Of a DNA stretch of 64,000 nt, positions 8,336 to 17,572 are shown one piece after another. The stretch lies in assembly GCF_009193325.2 (NCBI RefSeq), contig NZ_CP059856.1, positions 1,674,001 through 1,738,000 of the forward strand, in the 5' to 3' direction. How positions within the stretch are numbered: position 1 is the first letter of the stretch; every line of letters starts with the position of its first letter. Made by a program: the position numbers and the translations under genes. The notes under the pieces were generated by a model that had not been told where the DNA came from, ran no database searches, and worked only from the letters and a program-made list of their open reading frames with translations. The stretch comes from Bacteroides zhangwenhongii. Its GTDB lineage: Bacteria; Bacteroidota; Bacteroidia; Bacteroidales; Bacteroidaceae.

Positions 8336-9910
8336 TCACCATTTATCAATAGTCTGTAATTTCCATTCTCCTATCGTACAGCGTTCACTATCAAAGTTGA
8401 TCGCCACTTTCACGACCGGAAGCCCGCATAAAGCGAAGCGTTCAGGATAATTCTTCAGGTTGATCTGCTCCATAGCTTCACCGGCAGTCTTATCAAGCTT
8501 CAACTCCATCACATAGAGCGTGGTTTTCGTACGAAGCACCACATCCACTCGACCACGGGGAGTACGGACTTCAATATCTACATAATAATTCAGCAGACTG
8601 AATATGACGTAAAAAAGTTGCTGGTAATGCCCCTCATATTTAGTATTGTCGCAATAAGGAATGGTAGACAAAAAAGTCTGCAAACGACGCAAGGCAGAAT
8701 CCATATCACCGTTCTGAATATCATAAAAAAGATAGGCAACCATAGTGGTGGCTTCCGGGGTCTCATTGCCTACATAGTTAGGAAGAAGGCTTTCCATAAG
8801 ACCCAGACGGACTTCCTTATTCGGAATATCAAGCGTATAAAGGTCCAGAATCTTATTATAATCCTTTATGGTGATATAACCGCTCTGATATAGCAAAGGA
8901 GCGATATTCGTCATGGTCTCGGTAGGAGCATCAAAAATGGAAGCTTTCGCTTGTTTGGGACCGATCTCTGAAGGATTTACACCAAATTTGTCCAACATCT
9001 TTATCAAGTATGTAGGAGTGCCGCTACCGAACCAGTAAGAACCAAATTTACCGTCCGCGAAAGCATTCAACAGACTGAACGGATTATAGATGTCGGGAGA
9101 CGGATAGGTAAAATGGTAACCGTCATAATTCTCCTTCAACTTCAGCAAGACCTCTTCAGAAGGAATATTCAATTTCGCGGCCAATCTCTCCATATCCTCT
9201 TTCATCTGCGTTAGCATTTCATCCTCCGTTATTCCGCAAATTGCAGCGTATGGCTCATCCATGCTGATATTCTTGATATTATTCAACTCGCTAAAGATAC
9301 TCAACTGAGAGAACTTGGTGATACCAGTCAGAAACACATACTTCAGATAAGGATCACAAGCCTTCAAGGGACTATAGAAGTTACGCATGATATTACGTAA
9401 TACGCCTAGATTTTCCTTTTCATGCACCACATCAAGCAAAGGAGCATCGTATTCGTCTATAAGAACTACAACCTTTTTCCCTGTCTTTTCATAAGCACAC
9501 TTGATAAGACGGGTTAATCGTAGATTAGCATCACCGGCAGTTGGATCGAGGCCGAATGTCCGCTCATAGTCTGAAAGCATAAAGTCAAGCAAACGTTCCA
9601 AACGCCCCTTATCCGCATGCTTCGCCATACTCATATCAAAATGAAGCACCGGATACTCTATCCACTCTTTCTCCAATCTCTCCATAGCTAACCCTTGGAA
9701 CAGATCCTTACGACCAGAGAAATAACTATGCAAAGTAGAAGTAAGCAAGGACTTACCAAAACGGCGAGGACGACTCAGAAACACATAGCTAGAGGCCGAA
9801 TGTGTCATCTGGTAGATATACTCCGTTTTATCTACATAGAGGTAATTACCCTCACGAATCTTAGAAAAAGTCTGTATCCCTATTGGGTATAATCTTTGCA
9901 AAGCTTCCAT
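8336..9910 (-). CDS. AAA-ATPase-like / PD-(D/E)XK nuclease-like protein, copy A
   Basis: This 524-residue protein belongs to the large Bacteroides family pairing an N-terminal AAA-ATPase-like domain (Pfam AAA-ATPase_like) with a C-terminal PD-(D/E)XK nuclease-like domain. The Walker A region is SRPRRFGKSLL near residue 48 and Walker B is VVVLIDEYDAPL near 145. The nuclease-like part has RGRVDVVL followed by YVMELKLDKT, giving the D...ExK core. The molecular function of the family is not established as far as I know. It is the last of four tandem copies and the most divergent in its C-terminal half (LNYYVDIEV where the others have GSFVD). Confidence 0.9.
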   Translation of the reverse strand: MEALQRLYPIGIQTFSKIREGNYLYVDKTEYIYQMTHSASSYVFLSRPRRFGKSLLTSTLHSYFSGRKDLFQGLAMERLEKEWIEYPVLHFDMSMAKHADKGRLERLLDFMLSDYERTFGLDPTAGDANLRLTRLIKCAYEKTGKKVVVLIDEYDAPLLDVVHEKENLGVLRNIMRNFYSPLKACDPYLKYVFLTGITKFSQLSIFSELNNIKNISMDEPYAAICGITEDEMLTQMKEDMERLAAKLNIPSEEVLLKLKENYDGYHFTYPSPDIYNPFSLLNAFADGKFGSYWFGSGTPTYLIKMLDKFGVNPSEIGPKQAKASIFDAPTETMTNIAPLLYQSGYITIKDYNKILDLYTLDIPNKEVRLGLMESLLPNYVGNETPEATTMVAYLFYDIQNGDMDSALRRLQTFLSTIPYCDNTKYEGHYQQLFYVIFSLLNYYVDIEVRTPRGRVDVVLRTKTTLYVMELKLDKTAGEAMEQINLKNYPERFALCGLPVVKVAINFDSERCTIGEWKLQTIDKW

Positions 9911-9940
9911 ACTAATATTTTATTTTCTTTAGAGCCACTA

Positions 9941-11500
9941 TTATTTTTCAATTATCCAGTCTCCTATCGTGCAGCGTTCACTATCAAAGTTGATCGCCAC
10001 TTTCACGACCGGAAGCCCACACAAAGCGAAGCGTTCAGGATAATTCTTCAGATTGATCTGTTCCATTGCTTCACCGGCAGTCTTATCAAGCTTCAATTCC
10101 ATCACATAGAGCGTGGTTTTCGTACGAAGCACCACATCCACTCGACCACGGGGAGTACGGACTTCAATATCCACAAAAGAACCCAATAAGCTGAAAATGA
10201 TGTAGAACATCTGCTGATAGTGACCTTCATACCTCGTATTATCACAATAAGGAATGGTAGACAAGAAAGTCTGCAGCCGACGCAACGCAGAATCCATATC
10301 ATCATTACGGATATCACGGGAAAGATAGGCTACCATAGTAGTAGTTTCCCGAGTTTTGCTGGCCACGTAATTAGGTAAAAGGCTTTTCATTAAACCCAAC
10401 CGTACTTCTTTGTTAGGAATATCCAACGTATACAGGTCAATACTCTCATCATAATCCTTGATAGTGATATAACCACTCTGATATAATAATGGAATAATAT
10501 CAGTCATTGTTTCAGTAGGAGCATCAAAAGCGGAAACTTCCGCATGGTTATTACCGATCTCCGAAGGTTCAACACCAAACTTCTCCAACATCTTTATCAA
10601 GTATGTAGGAGTACCGCTACCAAACCAGTAAGAACCAAATTTACCGTCCGCAAAAGCATTCAACAGACTGAACGGATTATAGATGTCGGGAGACGGATAG
10701 GTAAAATGATAACCGTCATAATTCTCCTTCAACTTCAGCAAGACTTCTTCAGAGGAAATATTCAATTTCGCGGCCAACATCTCCATATCCTCTTTCATCT
10801 GCGTTAGCATTTCATCCTCCGTTATTCCGCAGATCGCAGCGTATGGCTCATCCATGCTGATATTCTTGATATTATTCAACTCGCTAAAGATACTCAACTG
10901 AGAGAACTTGGTGATACCCGTCAAAAACACATACTTCAGATAAGGATCACAAGCCTTCAAGGGACTATAGAAGTTACGCATGATATTACGTAATACGCCT
11001 AGATTTTCCTTTTCATGCACCACATCAAGCAAAGGAGCGTCATATTCGTCTATAAGAACTACAACTTGCCTACCTGTCTTTTCATAAGCACACTTGATAA
11101 GACGGGTTAATCGTAGATTAGCATCACCGGCAGTTGTATCGAGACCGAAGGTCCGCTCATAGTCTGAAAGCATAAAGTCAAGCAAACGTTCCAAACGCCC
11201 CTTATCCACATGCTTCGCCATACTCATATCGAAATGGAGCACCGGATACTCTGTCCAATCCTTCTCCAATCTCTCCATAGCCAACCCTTGGAACAAATCC
11301 TTACGACCCGAAAAATAACTATGCAAAGTAGAAGTAAGCAAAGACTTACCAAAACGGCGAGGACGACTCAGAAACACATATTTCGCAAAATGAGTCATGC
11401 GATAAACGTATTCCGTCTTATCGATATAAAGGTAATTCTTCTCACGAATTTCAGAAAAAGTCTGTATCCCTATAGGGTATAATCTTTGCAAAGTTTCCAT
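9941..11500 (-). CDS. AAA-ATPase-like / PD-(D/E)XK nuclease-like protein, copy B
   Basis: The start is set at the ATG at 11500 (METLQRLYP), which aligns with the starts of the other copies; a TTG at 11542 would overlap the upstream stop codon. The 519 residues carry the same Walker A (RPRRFGKS), Walker B (VVVLIDEYDAP) and C-terminal D...ExK core as copy A. Its N-terminus (FSEIREKNYLYIDKTEYVYRMTHFAKY) groups with copy D, while copies A and C share a different version. Copies B and A are separated by 30 bp, consistent with one leftward transcript. Confidence 0.9.
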   Translation of the reverse strand: METLQRLYPIGIQTFSEIREKNYLYIDKTEYVYRMTHFAKYVFLSRPRRFGKSLLTSTLHSYFSGRKDLFQGLAMERLEKDWTEYPVLHFDMSMAKHVDKGRLERLLDFMLSDYERTFGLDTTAGDANLRLTRLIKCAYEKTGRQVVVLIDEYDAPLLDVVHEKENLGVLRNIMRNFYSPLKACDPYLKYVFLTGITKFSQLSIFSELNNIKNISMDEPYAAICGITEDEMLTQMKEDMEMLAAKLNISSEEVLLKLKENYDGYHFTYPSPDIYNPFSLLNAFADGKFGSYWFGSGTPTYLIKMLEKFGVEPSEIGNNHAEVSAFDAPTETMTDIIPLLYQSGYITIKDYDESIDLYTLDIPNKEVRLGLMKSLLPNYVASKTRETTTMVAYLSRDIRNDDMDSALRRLQTFLSTIPYCDNTRYEGHYQQMFYIIFSLLGSFVDIEVRTPRGRVDVVLRTKTTLYVMELKLDKTAGEAMEQINLKNYPERFALCGLPVVKVAINFDSERCTIGDWIIEK

Positions 11501-11531
11501 ATCAATATCTATATTTTCTTTAGAGCCACTA

Positions 11532-13094
11532 TTATTTTTCAATTATCCATTCTCCTATCGTCCCCCGCTCACTATCAAAGTTTATCGCCACTTTCACGAC
11601 CGGAAGTCCACATAAAGCGAAGCGTTCAGGATAATTCTTCAGGTTGATCTGTTCCATAGCTTCACCGGCAGTCTTATCAAGCTTCAACTCCATCACATAA
11701 AGTGTGGTTTTCGTACGAAGCACCACATCCACACGACCACGGGGAGTACGGACCTCAACATCCACAAAAGAACCCAATAAGCTGAAAATGATGTAGAACA
11801 TCTGCTGATAGTGACCTTCATACCTCGTATTGTCACAATAAGGAATGGTAGACAAGAAAGTCTGCAGCCGACGCAACGCAGAATCCATATCATCATTACG
11901 GATATCACGCGAAAGATAAGCCACCATGGTAGTCGTTTCCCGAGTTTTGCTGGCCACGTAATTAGGTAAAAGGCTTTTCATTAGCCCCAACCGTACTTCT
12001 TTGTTAGGAATATCCAATGTATACAAGTCAATACTCTCATCATAATCCTTGATGGTGATATAACCACTCTGATATAATAATGGAATAATATCAGTCATTG
12101 TTTCAGTAGGAGCATCAAAAGCGGATACCTCCGCATGGTTATTACCTATCTCAGAAGGTTCAACACCGAACTTTTCCAACATCTTTATCAAGTATGTAGG
12201 AGTACCGCTACCGAACCAGTAAGAACCAAATTTACCGTCCGCAAAAGCATTCAACAGACTGAATGGATTATAGATGTCGGGAGACGGATAAGTAAAATGA
12301 TAACCGTCATAATTCTCCTTCAACATCAGCAAGACTTCTTCAGGTGTTATTTCCAGTTTCGCAGCCAACATCCCCATATCCTCTTTCATTTGCGTTAGCA
12401 TTTCATCCTCCGTTATTCCGCAAATTGCAGCGTATGGCTCATCCATGCTGATATTCTTGATATTATTCAATTCGCTAAAGATACTCAACTGAGAGAACTT
12501 GGTGATACCCGTCAAAAACACATACTTCAGATAAGGATCACAAGCCTTCAAGGGACTATAGAAGTTACGCATGATATTACGTAATACGCCTAGATTTTCC
12601 TTTTCATGTACCACATCAAGCAAAGGAGCATCATATTCATCTATAAGAACTACAACCTTTTTCCCTGTCTTTTCATAAGCACACTTGATAAGACGGGTTA
12701 ATCGTAGATTAGCATCACCGGCAGTTGTATCGAGGCCGAAGGTCCGCTCATAGTCTGAAAGCATAAAGTCAAGCAAACGTTCCAAACGCTCCTTATCCAC
12801 ATGCTTCGCCATACTCATATCAAAATGAAGCACCGGATACTCTATCCACTCTTTCTCCAATCTCTCCATAGCTAACCCTTGAAACAGATCCTTACGACCA
12901 GAGAAATAACTATGCAAAGTAGAAGTAAGCAAGGACTTACCAAAACGGCGAGGACGACTCAGAAACACATAGCTAGAGGCCGAATGTGTCATCTGGTAGA
13001 TATACCCCGTTTTATCTACATAGAGGTAATTACCCTCACGAATCTTAGAAAAAGTCTGTATCCCTATTGGGTATAATCTTTGCAAAGCTTCCAT
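11532..13094 (-). CDS. AAA-ATPase-like / PD-(D/E)XK nuclease-like protein, copy C
   Basis: The 520-residue product has the family motifs intact (Walker A RPRRFGKS, Walker B VVVLIDEYDAP, nuclease core D...ELK). It is a mosaic. The first part matches copy A (FSKIREGNYLYVDKT, SASSYVFLS). The last roughly 780 bp are almost identical to copy D. A short middle stretch near 12310-12375 (LEITPEEVLLMLKEN) is found in neither neighbour. The stop codon is 31 bp from the copy B start. Confidence 0.9.
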   Translation of the reverse strand: MEALQRLYPIGIQTFSKIREGNYLYVDKTGYIYQMTHSASSYVFLSRPRRFGKSLLTSTLHSYFSGRKDLFQGLAMERLEKEWIEYPVLHFDMSMAKHVDKERLERLLDFMLSDYERTFGLDTTAGDANLRLTRLIKCAYEKTGKKVVVLIDEYDAPLLDVVHEKENLGVLRNIMRNFYSPLKACDPYLKYVFLTGITKFSQLSIFSELNNIKNISMDEPYAAICGITEDEMLTQMKEDMGMLAAKLEITPEEVLLMLKENYDGYHFTYPSPDIYNPFSLLNAFADGKFGSYWFGSGTPTYLIKMLEKFGVEPSEIGNNHAEVSAFDAPTETMTDIIPLLYQSGYITIKDYDESIDLYTLDIPNKEVRLGLMKSLLPNYVASKTRETTTMVAYLSRDIRNDDMDSALRRLQTFLSTIPYCDNTRYEGHYQQMFYIIFSLLGSFVDVEVRTPRGRVDVVLRTKTTLYVMELKLDKTAGEAMEQINLKNYPERFALCGLPVVKVAINFDSERGTIGEWIIEK

Positions 13095-13124
13095 ACTAAT
13101 ATTTTATTTTCTTTAGAGCCACTA

Positions 13125-14682
13125 TTATTTTTCAATTATCCATTCTCCTATCGTCCCCCGCTCACTATCAAAGTTTATCGCCACTTTCACGACCGGAAGT
13201 CCACATAAAGCGAAGCGTTCAGGATAATTCTTCAGGTTGATCTGTTCCATAGCTTCACCGGCAGTCTTATCAAGCTTCAACTCCATCACATAAAGTGTGG
13301 TTTTCGTACGAAGCACCGCATCCACACGACCACGGGGAGTACGGACCTCAACATCCACAAAAGAACCCAATAAGCTGAAAATGATGTAGAACATCTGCTG
13401 ATAGTGACCTTCATACCTCGTATTGTCACAATAAAATGGTAGACAAGAAAGTCTGCAGCCGACGCAACGCAGAATCCATATCATCATTACGGATATCACG
13501 CGAAAGATAAGCCACCATGGTAGTCGTTTCCCGAGTTTTGCTGGCCACGTAATTAGGTAAAAGGCTTTTCATTAGCCCCAACCGTACTTCTTTGTTAGGA
13601 ATATCCAATGTATACAAGTCAATACTCTCATCATAATCCTTGATGGTGATATAACCACTCTGATATAATAATGGAATAATATCAGTCATTGTTTCAGTAG
13701 GAGCATCAAAAGCGGATACCTCCGCATGGTTATTACCTATCTCAGAAGGTTCAACACCGAACTTTTCCAACATCTTTATCAAGTATGTAGGAGTACCGCT
13801 ACCGAACCAGTAAGAACCAAATTTACCGTCCGCAAAAGCATTCAACAGACTGAACGGATTATAGATGTCGGGAGACGGATAAGTAAAATGATAACCGTCA
13901 TAATTCTCCTTCAACTTCAGCAAGACTTCTTCAGAGGAAATATTCAATTTCGCAGCCAACATCTCCATATCCTCTTTCATCTGCGTTAGCATTTCATCCT
14001 CCGTTATTCCGCAGATCGCAGCGTATGGCTCATCCATGCTGATATTCTTGATATTATTCAACTCGCTAAAGATACTCAACTGAGAGAACTTGGTGATACC
14101 CGTCAAAAACACATACTTCAGATAAGGATCACAAGCCTTCAAGGGACTATAGAAGTTACGCATGATATTACGTAATACGCCTAGATTTTCCTTTTCATGC
14201 ACCACATCAAGCAAAGGGGCATCATATTCGTCTATAAGAACAACAACTTGTCGGCCCGTCTGCTCATAAGCGCGCTTGATCAACCCCATCAAACGTTGAT
14301 TAGGATTAATCTCCTCCTGGCCTTTTCCATAAACACCCTCATACTCCGAAAGTTTCAGATTCAGCTCTTGCAACAATTGTTCCTTATCCACATGCTTGGC
14401 CGTACTCATATCGAAATGAAGAACCGGATACTCTATCCACTCTTTCTCAAACCTCTCCATAGCCAACCCTTGAAACAGATCCTTACGACCAGAGAAATAG
14501 CTATGCAAAGTAGAAGCAAGCAAAGACTTACCAAAACGGCGAGGACGGCTCAGAAACACATATTTCGCAAAATGAGTCATGCGATAAACGTATTCCGTCT
14601 TATCGATATAAAGGTAATTCTTCTCACGAATTTCAGAAAAAGTCTGTATTCCTATGGGGTATAATCTTTGCAAAGCTTCCAT
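13125..14682 (-). pseudogene. Frameshifted AAA-ATPase-like / PD-(D/E)XK copy D
   Basis: The fourth copy, promoter-proximal, starts at the ATG at 14682 (earlier GTG/ATG codons would sit on the -7 box or its predicted start point). The AAA domain is intact. At about 13434-13437 two bases are missing relative to copy C (ATAAGGAATGG becomes ATAAAATGG), so translation reads ...LSTILL and stops at once. The C-terminal nuclease-like domain continues in another frame down to 13125. The predicted product is about 418 residues without the nuclease core. Residues about 95-135 (LLQELNLKLSEYEGVYGKG) differ strongly from the other three copies. A sequencing error cannot be excluded. Confidence 0.85.
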
Positions 14683-14699
14683 ATCAATCATATTTTTCA

Positions 14700-14707
14700 C
14701 AAAGCTA
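14700..14707 (-). promoter_or_regulatory. Candidate -7 box driving the AAA cluster
   Basis: Minus-strand TAGCTTTG matches TAnnTTTG just upstream of the copy D start codon at 14682, implying a very short leader. A TTTTTG lies 15 bp further upstream, closer than the usual -33 spacing. No comparable box lies in the gaps of about 30 bp between the copies, so one promoter probably serves all four. Confidence 0.55.
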
Positions 14708-14721
14708 CAAAAAATATCCGT

Positions 14722-14760
14722 TCAAAAAGAAAGCAGGCAGAAAACTTTTTCCCGCCTGCT
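14722..14760 (-). terminator. Hairpin terminator upstream of the AAA cluster
   Basis: AGCAGGC (14732-14738) pairs with GCCTGCT (14754-14760), and the loop can extend the stem. On the minus strand it is followed by TTCTTTTTG. It would stop leftward transcripts arriving from the capsule side before the AAA promoter. Confidence 0.7.
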
Positions 14761-15255
14761 CCTTTTACTTTATATGAACAGCTCCGCAGGTACAAAAGGT
14801 ACAGTAAATGCACCCCGCATTTTTTCCACACACACGTACGCACGTACTTATAATACGCGCACGTGTGCGTGTGTATAGAGAGCCCCGAAAAAGTGTACCT
14901 GCTGTACCCGCCATATCCACCGCACCTGATAAACTCATCATACCCGCCACACCCATCGTCAAACAAACACAGTGCTTTATAAGTCCTAAAGCAGTGCTTT
15001 ACGACCTCTAAAGCTATGCTTTAGCCTTCGTAAAGCACTGCTCTAACAAATATATCAACTATCTTCACAGACAGTTGATATATCTCACATACAAATCATA
15101 TCAGCTCCATGCTAATATGAGGGTATAAGTCAGGAACATACCACTGTACTCTTCCCGACCTTTTGTCAACGTCAAACCTTGACGTATAGTTTTGCTATCT
15201 ATACTCTTTCCCCATACCTGATATTAAATTCGATTTATATAGGGAGCTTTGTGAC
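14761..15255. other. Non-coding spacer with alternating purine-pyrimidine tracts and palindromes
   Basis: No convincing gene is seen. The stretch contains two strictly alternating purine-pyrimidine runs at 14827-14847 (21 bp) and 14853-14877 (25 bp), flanked by several GGTAC/GTACC motifs. It also holds a nested palindrome at 14990-15042, an inverted repeat ATATATCAACT / AGTTGATATAT near 15050-15083, and a small hairpin ACGTCAA/TTGACGT at 15169-15185. It lies between the end of the capsule operon and the AAA cluster. Confidence 0.7.
14990..15042. repeat. Nested 53-bp palindrome
   Basis: Outer arms AGCAGTGCTTTACG (14990-15003) and CGTAAAGCACTGCT (15029-15042) are perfect 14-bp inverted repeats. 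Inside them CTAAAGC (15008-15014) and GCTTTAG (15018-15024) form a second stem. A neighbouring TGCTTTA (14974-14980) can instead pair with TAAAGCA (14987-14993), which would compete with the outer stem. Confidence 0.8.
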
Positions 15256-15651
15256 TTATTCATATTGCCAAATATCATCCATAGTAATTGGCACATAAGC
15301 TCCATCTTTCATTTCTATAATGACAGAAGGCTCATGCACAATAAGAGTATGCCACATTCCGGCAGGTACTTGTACGCCATAAATACCATATGCAGGATTC
15401 AATTCATGCCGAGCACATTCAACACCTTTTTCATCATAAAAAAGTTCCGTTATATGACCTCTAAGCAGAATGACAGTCTCAATTGTTTTAGTATGACGAT
15501 GAATAGGAACAAGCGTTCCCGGTAGCAAGGCATTAAGCATACGCTGAGAAGTGTCACCTTCACCGTTACGCAAATCAAGATTAATGCGCCGCCTCTCATT
15601 TGTTCCCGCCTGAGCTAACAGTTCATCAAGTAGTTTATCATTTATTTCCAT
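15256..15651 (-). CDS. wbuC: WbuC-family cupin protein
   Basis: This 131-residue single-domain cupin matches the WbuC family found at the end of surface-polysaccharide clusters. The metal-binding pattern is visible as PIHRHTKTIETVILLRG and, later, GMWHTLIV. WbuC is usually found near wbuB and the fnl genes, as here, but its reaction is not established. It is the last gene of the leftward capsule operon, 2 bp after the sugar-phosphate transferase gene. Confidence 0.88.
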   Translation of the reverse strand: MEINDKLLDELLAQAGTNERRRINLDLRNGEGDTSQRMLNALLPGTLVPIHRHTKTIETVILLRGHITELFYDEKGVECARHELNPAYGIYGVQVPAGMWHTLIVHEPSVIIEMKDGAYVPITMDDIWQYE

Positions 15652-15653
15652 AA

Positions 15654-16631
15654 TTATTTCTCATTAACTTTTGCACGTAGATATTCTTCGTGTAGGTGAT
15701 AATATTTTCTCTTGAACAAGACATAGACGATACAAAGTAATACCAGCACTACAACTAAATATAAATACTTATTCATTGGCAAATAAATAGCCCCCAAAGA
15801 GATTATCAATTGCATAACCATATAGACGGTCGACACTATCACATGCTTAATGTGCAATTCATTGGCCATCAGTTGATAAACATGTTTACGATGAGGTTTG
15901 CCTATATTTTCATGCAACAATATTCGATGGAAGATAGTAAGCACACTATCAACACCATATACCATTAATAGCAGAATAGCCCAGTAGTTTCCGCTTTTTA
16001 ATATATAAGAGCCTAAAAAGTAAAGCAGAATAAATGCAATAGATACACTCCCCACATCACCCGCAAAACATTTTGCCTTAGTACGGAAGTTAAAGAAGCA
16101 GAATATCAGCACACTAAGCAAAGTCACAATAATAAAGTTCCGGTCGACAAACTCCTCCTGCAAATTAAGAATAAATAACGGAATAAGCACCGCCAATGAA
16201 TAACCACCGGTAATGCCATTGATACCGTCCATAAAGTTATAAGCATTGATAATACCAGTACATACTACGAGGGCAACGACAATCATCCACCAATATTCAG
16301 GCAACAAAATACCCCATTGGTAAAACATAAGTACCATAGCGGTAAACTGTACAATCAGACGAAACTTGTTGGGTACTGAGTGAATATCATCAACAAAACT
16401 GATACCACCTAACATCGTGAGACCTAATAAGAACCAAAGACAAGTAAAACCATAAAAGGCCACATAAAGCCAGGCTCCAAACAAGAAAATGATACCACCG
16501 CCACGCAACACAATAGAAGTATGCGATGAACGTAAATTAGGTTTGTCTATGATATTATACTTGTCGGCAATTTTAAAATATGCTAGTTCAAGAACAAGCA
16601 GTAATACTGCTATCAACAGATACGTAAACAT
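15654..16631 (-). CDS. Undecaprenyl-phosphate N-acetylhexosamine-phosphate transferase (MraY/WecA/WbpL type)
   Basis: This 325-residue integral membrane protein has about ten hydrophobic segments. Its family motifs are NIIDKPNLRSSHT near residue 26, GGISFVDDIHSVP near 80, NAYNFMDGINGI near 129, a C-terminal FAGDVGSVSIAF near 194, and FHRILLHENIGKPHRKHVYQ in the last cytoplasmic loop. It should transfer a sugar-1-phosphate to undecaprenyl phosphate and so start the capsule repeat unit at the inner membrane. The adjacent reductase/epimerase gene, ending 3 bp upstream, suggests D-QuiNAc or D-FucNAc as the first sugar, by analogy with wbpV-wbpL. The precise substrate is inference. Confidence 0.9.
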   Translation of the reverse strand: MFTYLLIAVLLLVLELAYFKIADKYNIIDKPNLRSSHTSIVLRGGGIIFLFGAWLYVAFYGFTCLWFLLGLTMLGGISFVDDIHSVPNKFRLIVQFTAMVLMFYQWGILLPEYWWMIVVALVVCTGIINAYNFMDGINGITGGYSLAVLIPLFILNLQEEFVDRNFIIVTLLSVLIFCFFNFRTKAKCFAGDVGSVSIAFILLYFLGSYILKSGNYWAILLLMVYGVDSVLTIFHRILLHENIGKPHRKHVYQLMANELHIKHVIVSTVYMVMQLIISLGAIYLPMNKYLYLVVVLVLLCIVYVLFKRKYYHLHEEYLRAKVNEK

Positions 16632-16633
16632 AC

Positions 16634-17572
16634 TTATTTCGTATTTACAAATGATTTTATGGTTTGCGTCAGACCTTCTTCGGCACGTATAGGCATTTTA
16701 TCCACTCCCAACGCTTTTTTTATCTTAGTATTACTTACCACATAATTTTCAGTTAGTTTAGTCAAACGTTCTGAATTTAGCGGCAGATGTAAGATATCTC
16801 CTATCCTGCTCATAAGGTTCATCAGCCCTTTGGGTAAATACCAAATATGCGTTTTTTTACCCAAAGCTTTACAAATAACTGTAATAAGATCATTAGTTGA
16901 TAAAGCCTCATCGTCACACATATTATAAATACCCGAAGCCACATCTTTAGCAAGCAATCCTTCTATAGCAAAACAAAGGTTATCAATAGAGGTAAAGCAA
17001 CGGTGATTCTCAAAAGCTCCCAAAGGCCAGGGTATTCCTCTCTTCACCACACCATAAAGCAGATTGAGATTTCCTTTATTACCAGGCCCATGTATCATGC
17101 AAGGACGCATGATATACACCTGCTTGTCTGCCACAGGATGCGATAATATATATTCCTCAGCCTTAATTTTAGACTCACCATAAGGCCCTACAGGATTAGG
17201 AACAATATCCTCAGTAAGAATATCGCCCGGAACAAAATCAGCTGCAGCCTTAACAGAAGAGAAAAAGATAAACTTCTTTGCCGATGATTTAAGAAACCAA
17301 TCATACACTTTTTGGGTAAGACCCGTATTTACCTTAAAATACACCTCTGGCCCAGAAGTTTTTTTCAAATCATGCGCTTTGCCAGCAAGATGAATAATAG
17401 CATCTACTTGTACCACCTTATCTTCATCAAAATCATTCCAGGAAAAGGTCTTGACCACACCCTCTTTTTCCGGTGCAACAATATCGAGACCATAAATCTC
17501 ATGCTTCCGTCCCATAGCTTTGACAATATTACTTCCGACAAAGCCGTGTATTCCGGTTATAAGTATCTTCAT
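16634..17572 (-). CDS. NAD-dependent sugar epimerase/reductase (WbpV-like SDR)
   Basis: The 312-residue extended SDR has the Rossmann start ITGIHGFVGSNIVKA and a catalytic YGESKIKAEEY (YxxxK) near residue 131. It lies directly before the WecA-type transferase, as WbpV does before WbpL. With the 4,6-dehydratase encoded at the operon start, it could reduce or epimerise UDP-4-keto-6-deoxy-GlcNAc to UDP-D-QuiNAc or UDP-D-FucNAc. That specific reaction is inferred from context; a 4-epimerase is the main alternative. Its start overlaps the wbuB stop by 4 bp. Confidence 0.82.
   Translation of the reverse strand: MKILITGIHGFVGSNIVKAMGRKHEIYGLDIVAPEKEGVVKTFSWNDFDEDKVVQVDAIIHLAGKAHDLKKTSGPEVYFKVNTGLTQKVYDWFLKSSAKKFIFFSSVKAAADFVPGDILTEDIVPNPVGPYGESKIKAEEYILSHPVADKQVYIMRPCMIHGPGNKGNLNLLYGVVKRGIPWPLGAFENHRCFTSIDNLCFAIEGLLAKDVASGIYNMCDDEALSTNDLITVICKALGKKTHIWYLPKGLMNLMSRIGDILHLPLNSERLTKLTENYVVSNTKIKKALGVDKMPIRAEEGLTQTIKSFVNTK

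Noticed and set aside
13125..13499. A separate small gene of about 124 codons
   Set aside because: It is the out-of-frame C-terminal part of copy D, aligning base by base with copies B and C.
14808..15011. Short open frames in the spacer after the capsule operon
   Set aside because: They run through alternating purine-pyrimidine tracts and palindromes, overlap each other on both strands and have no matching family.
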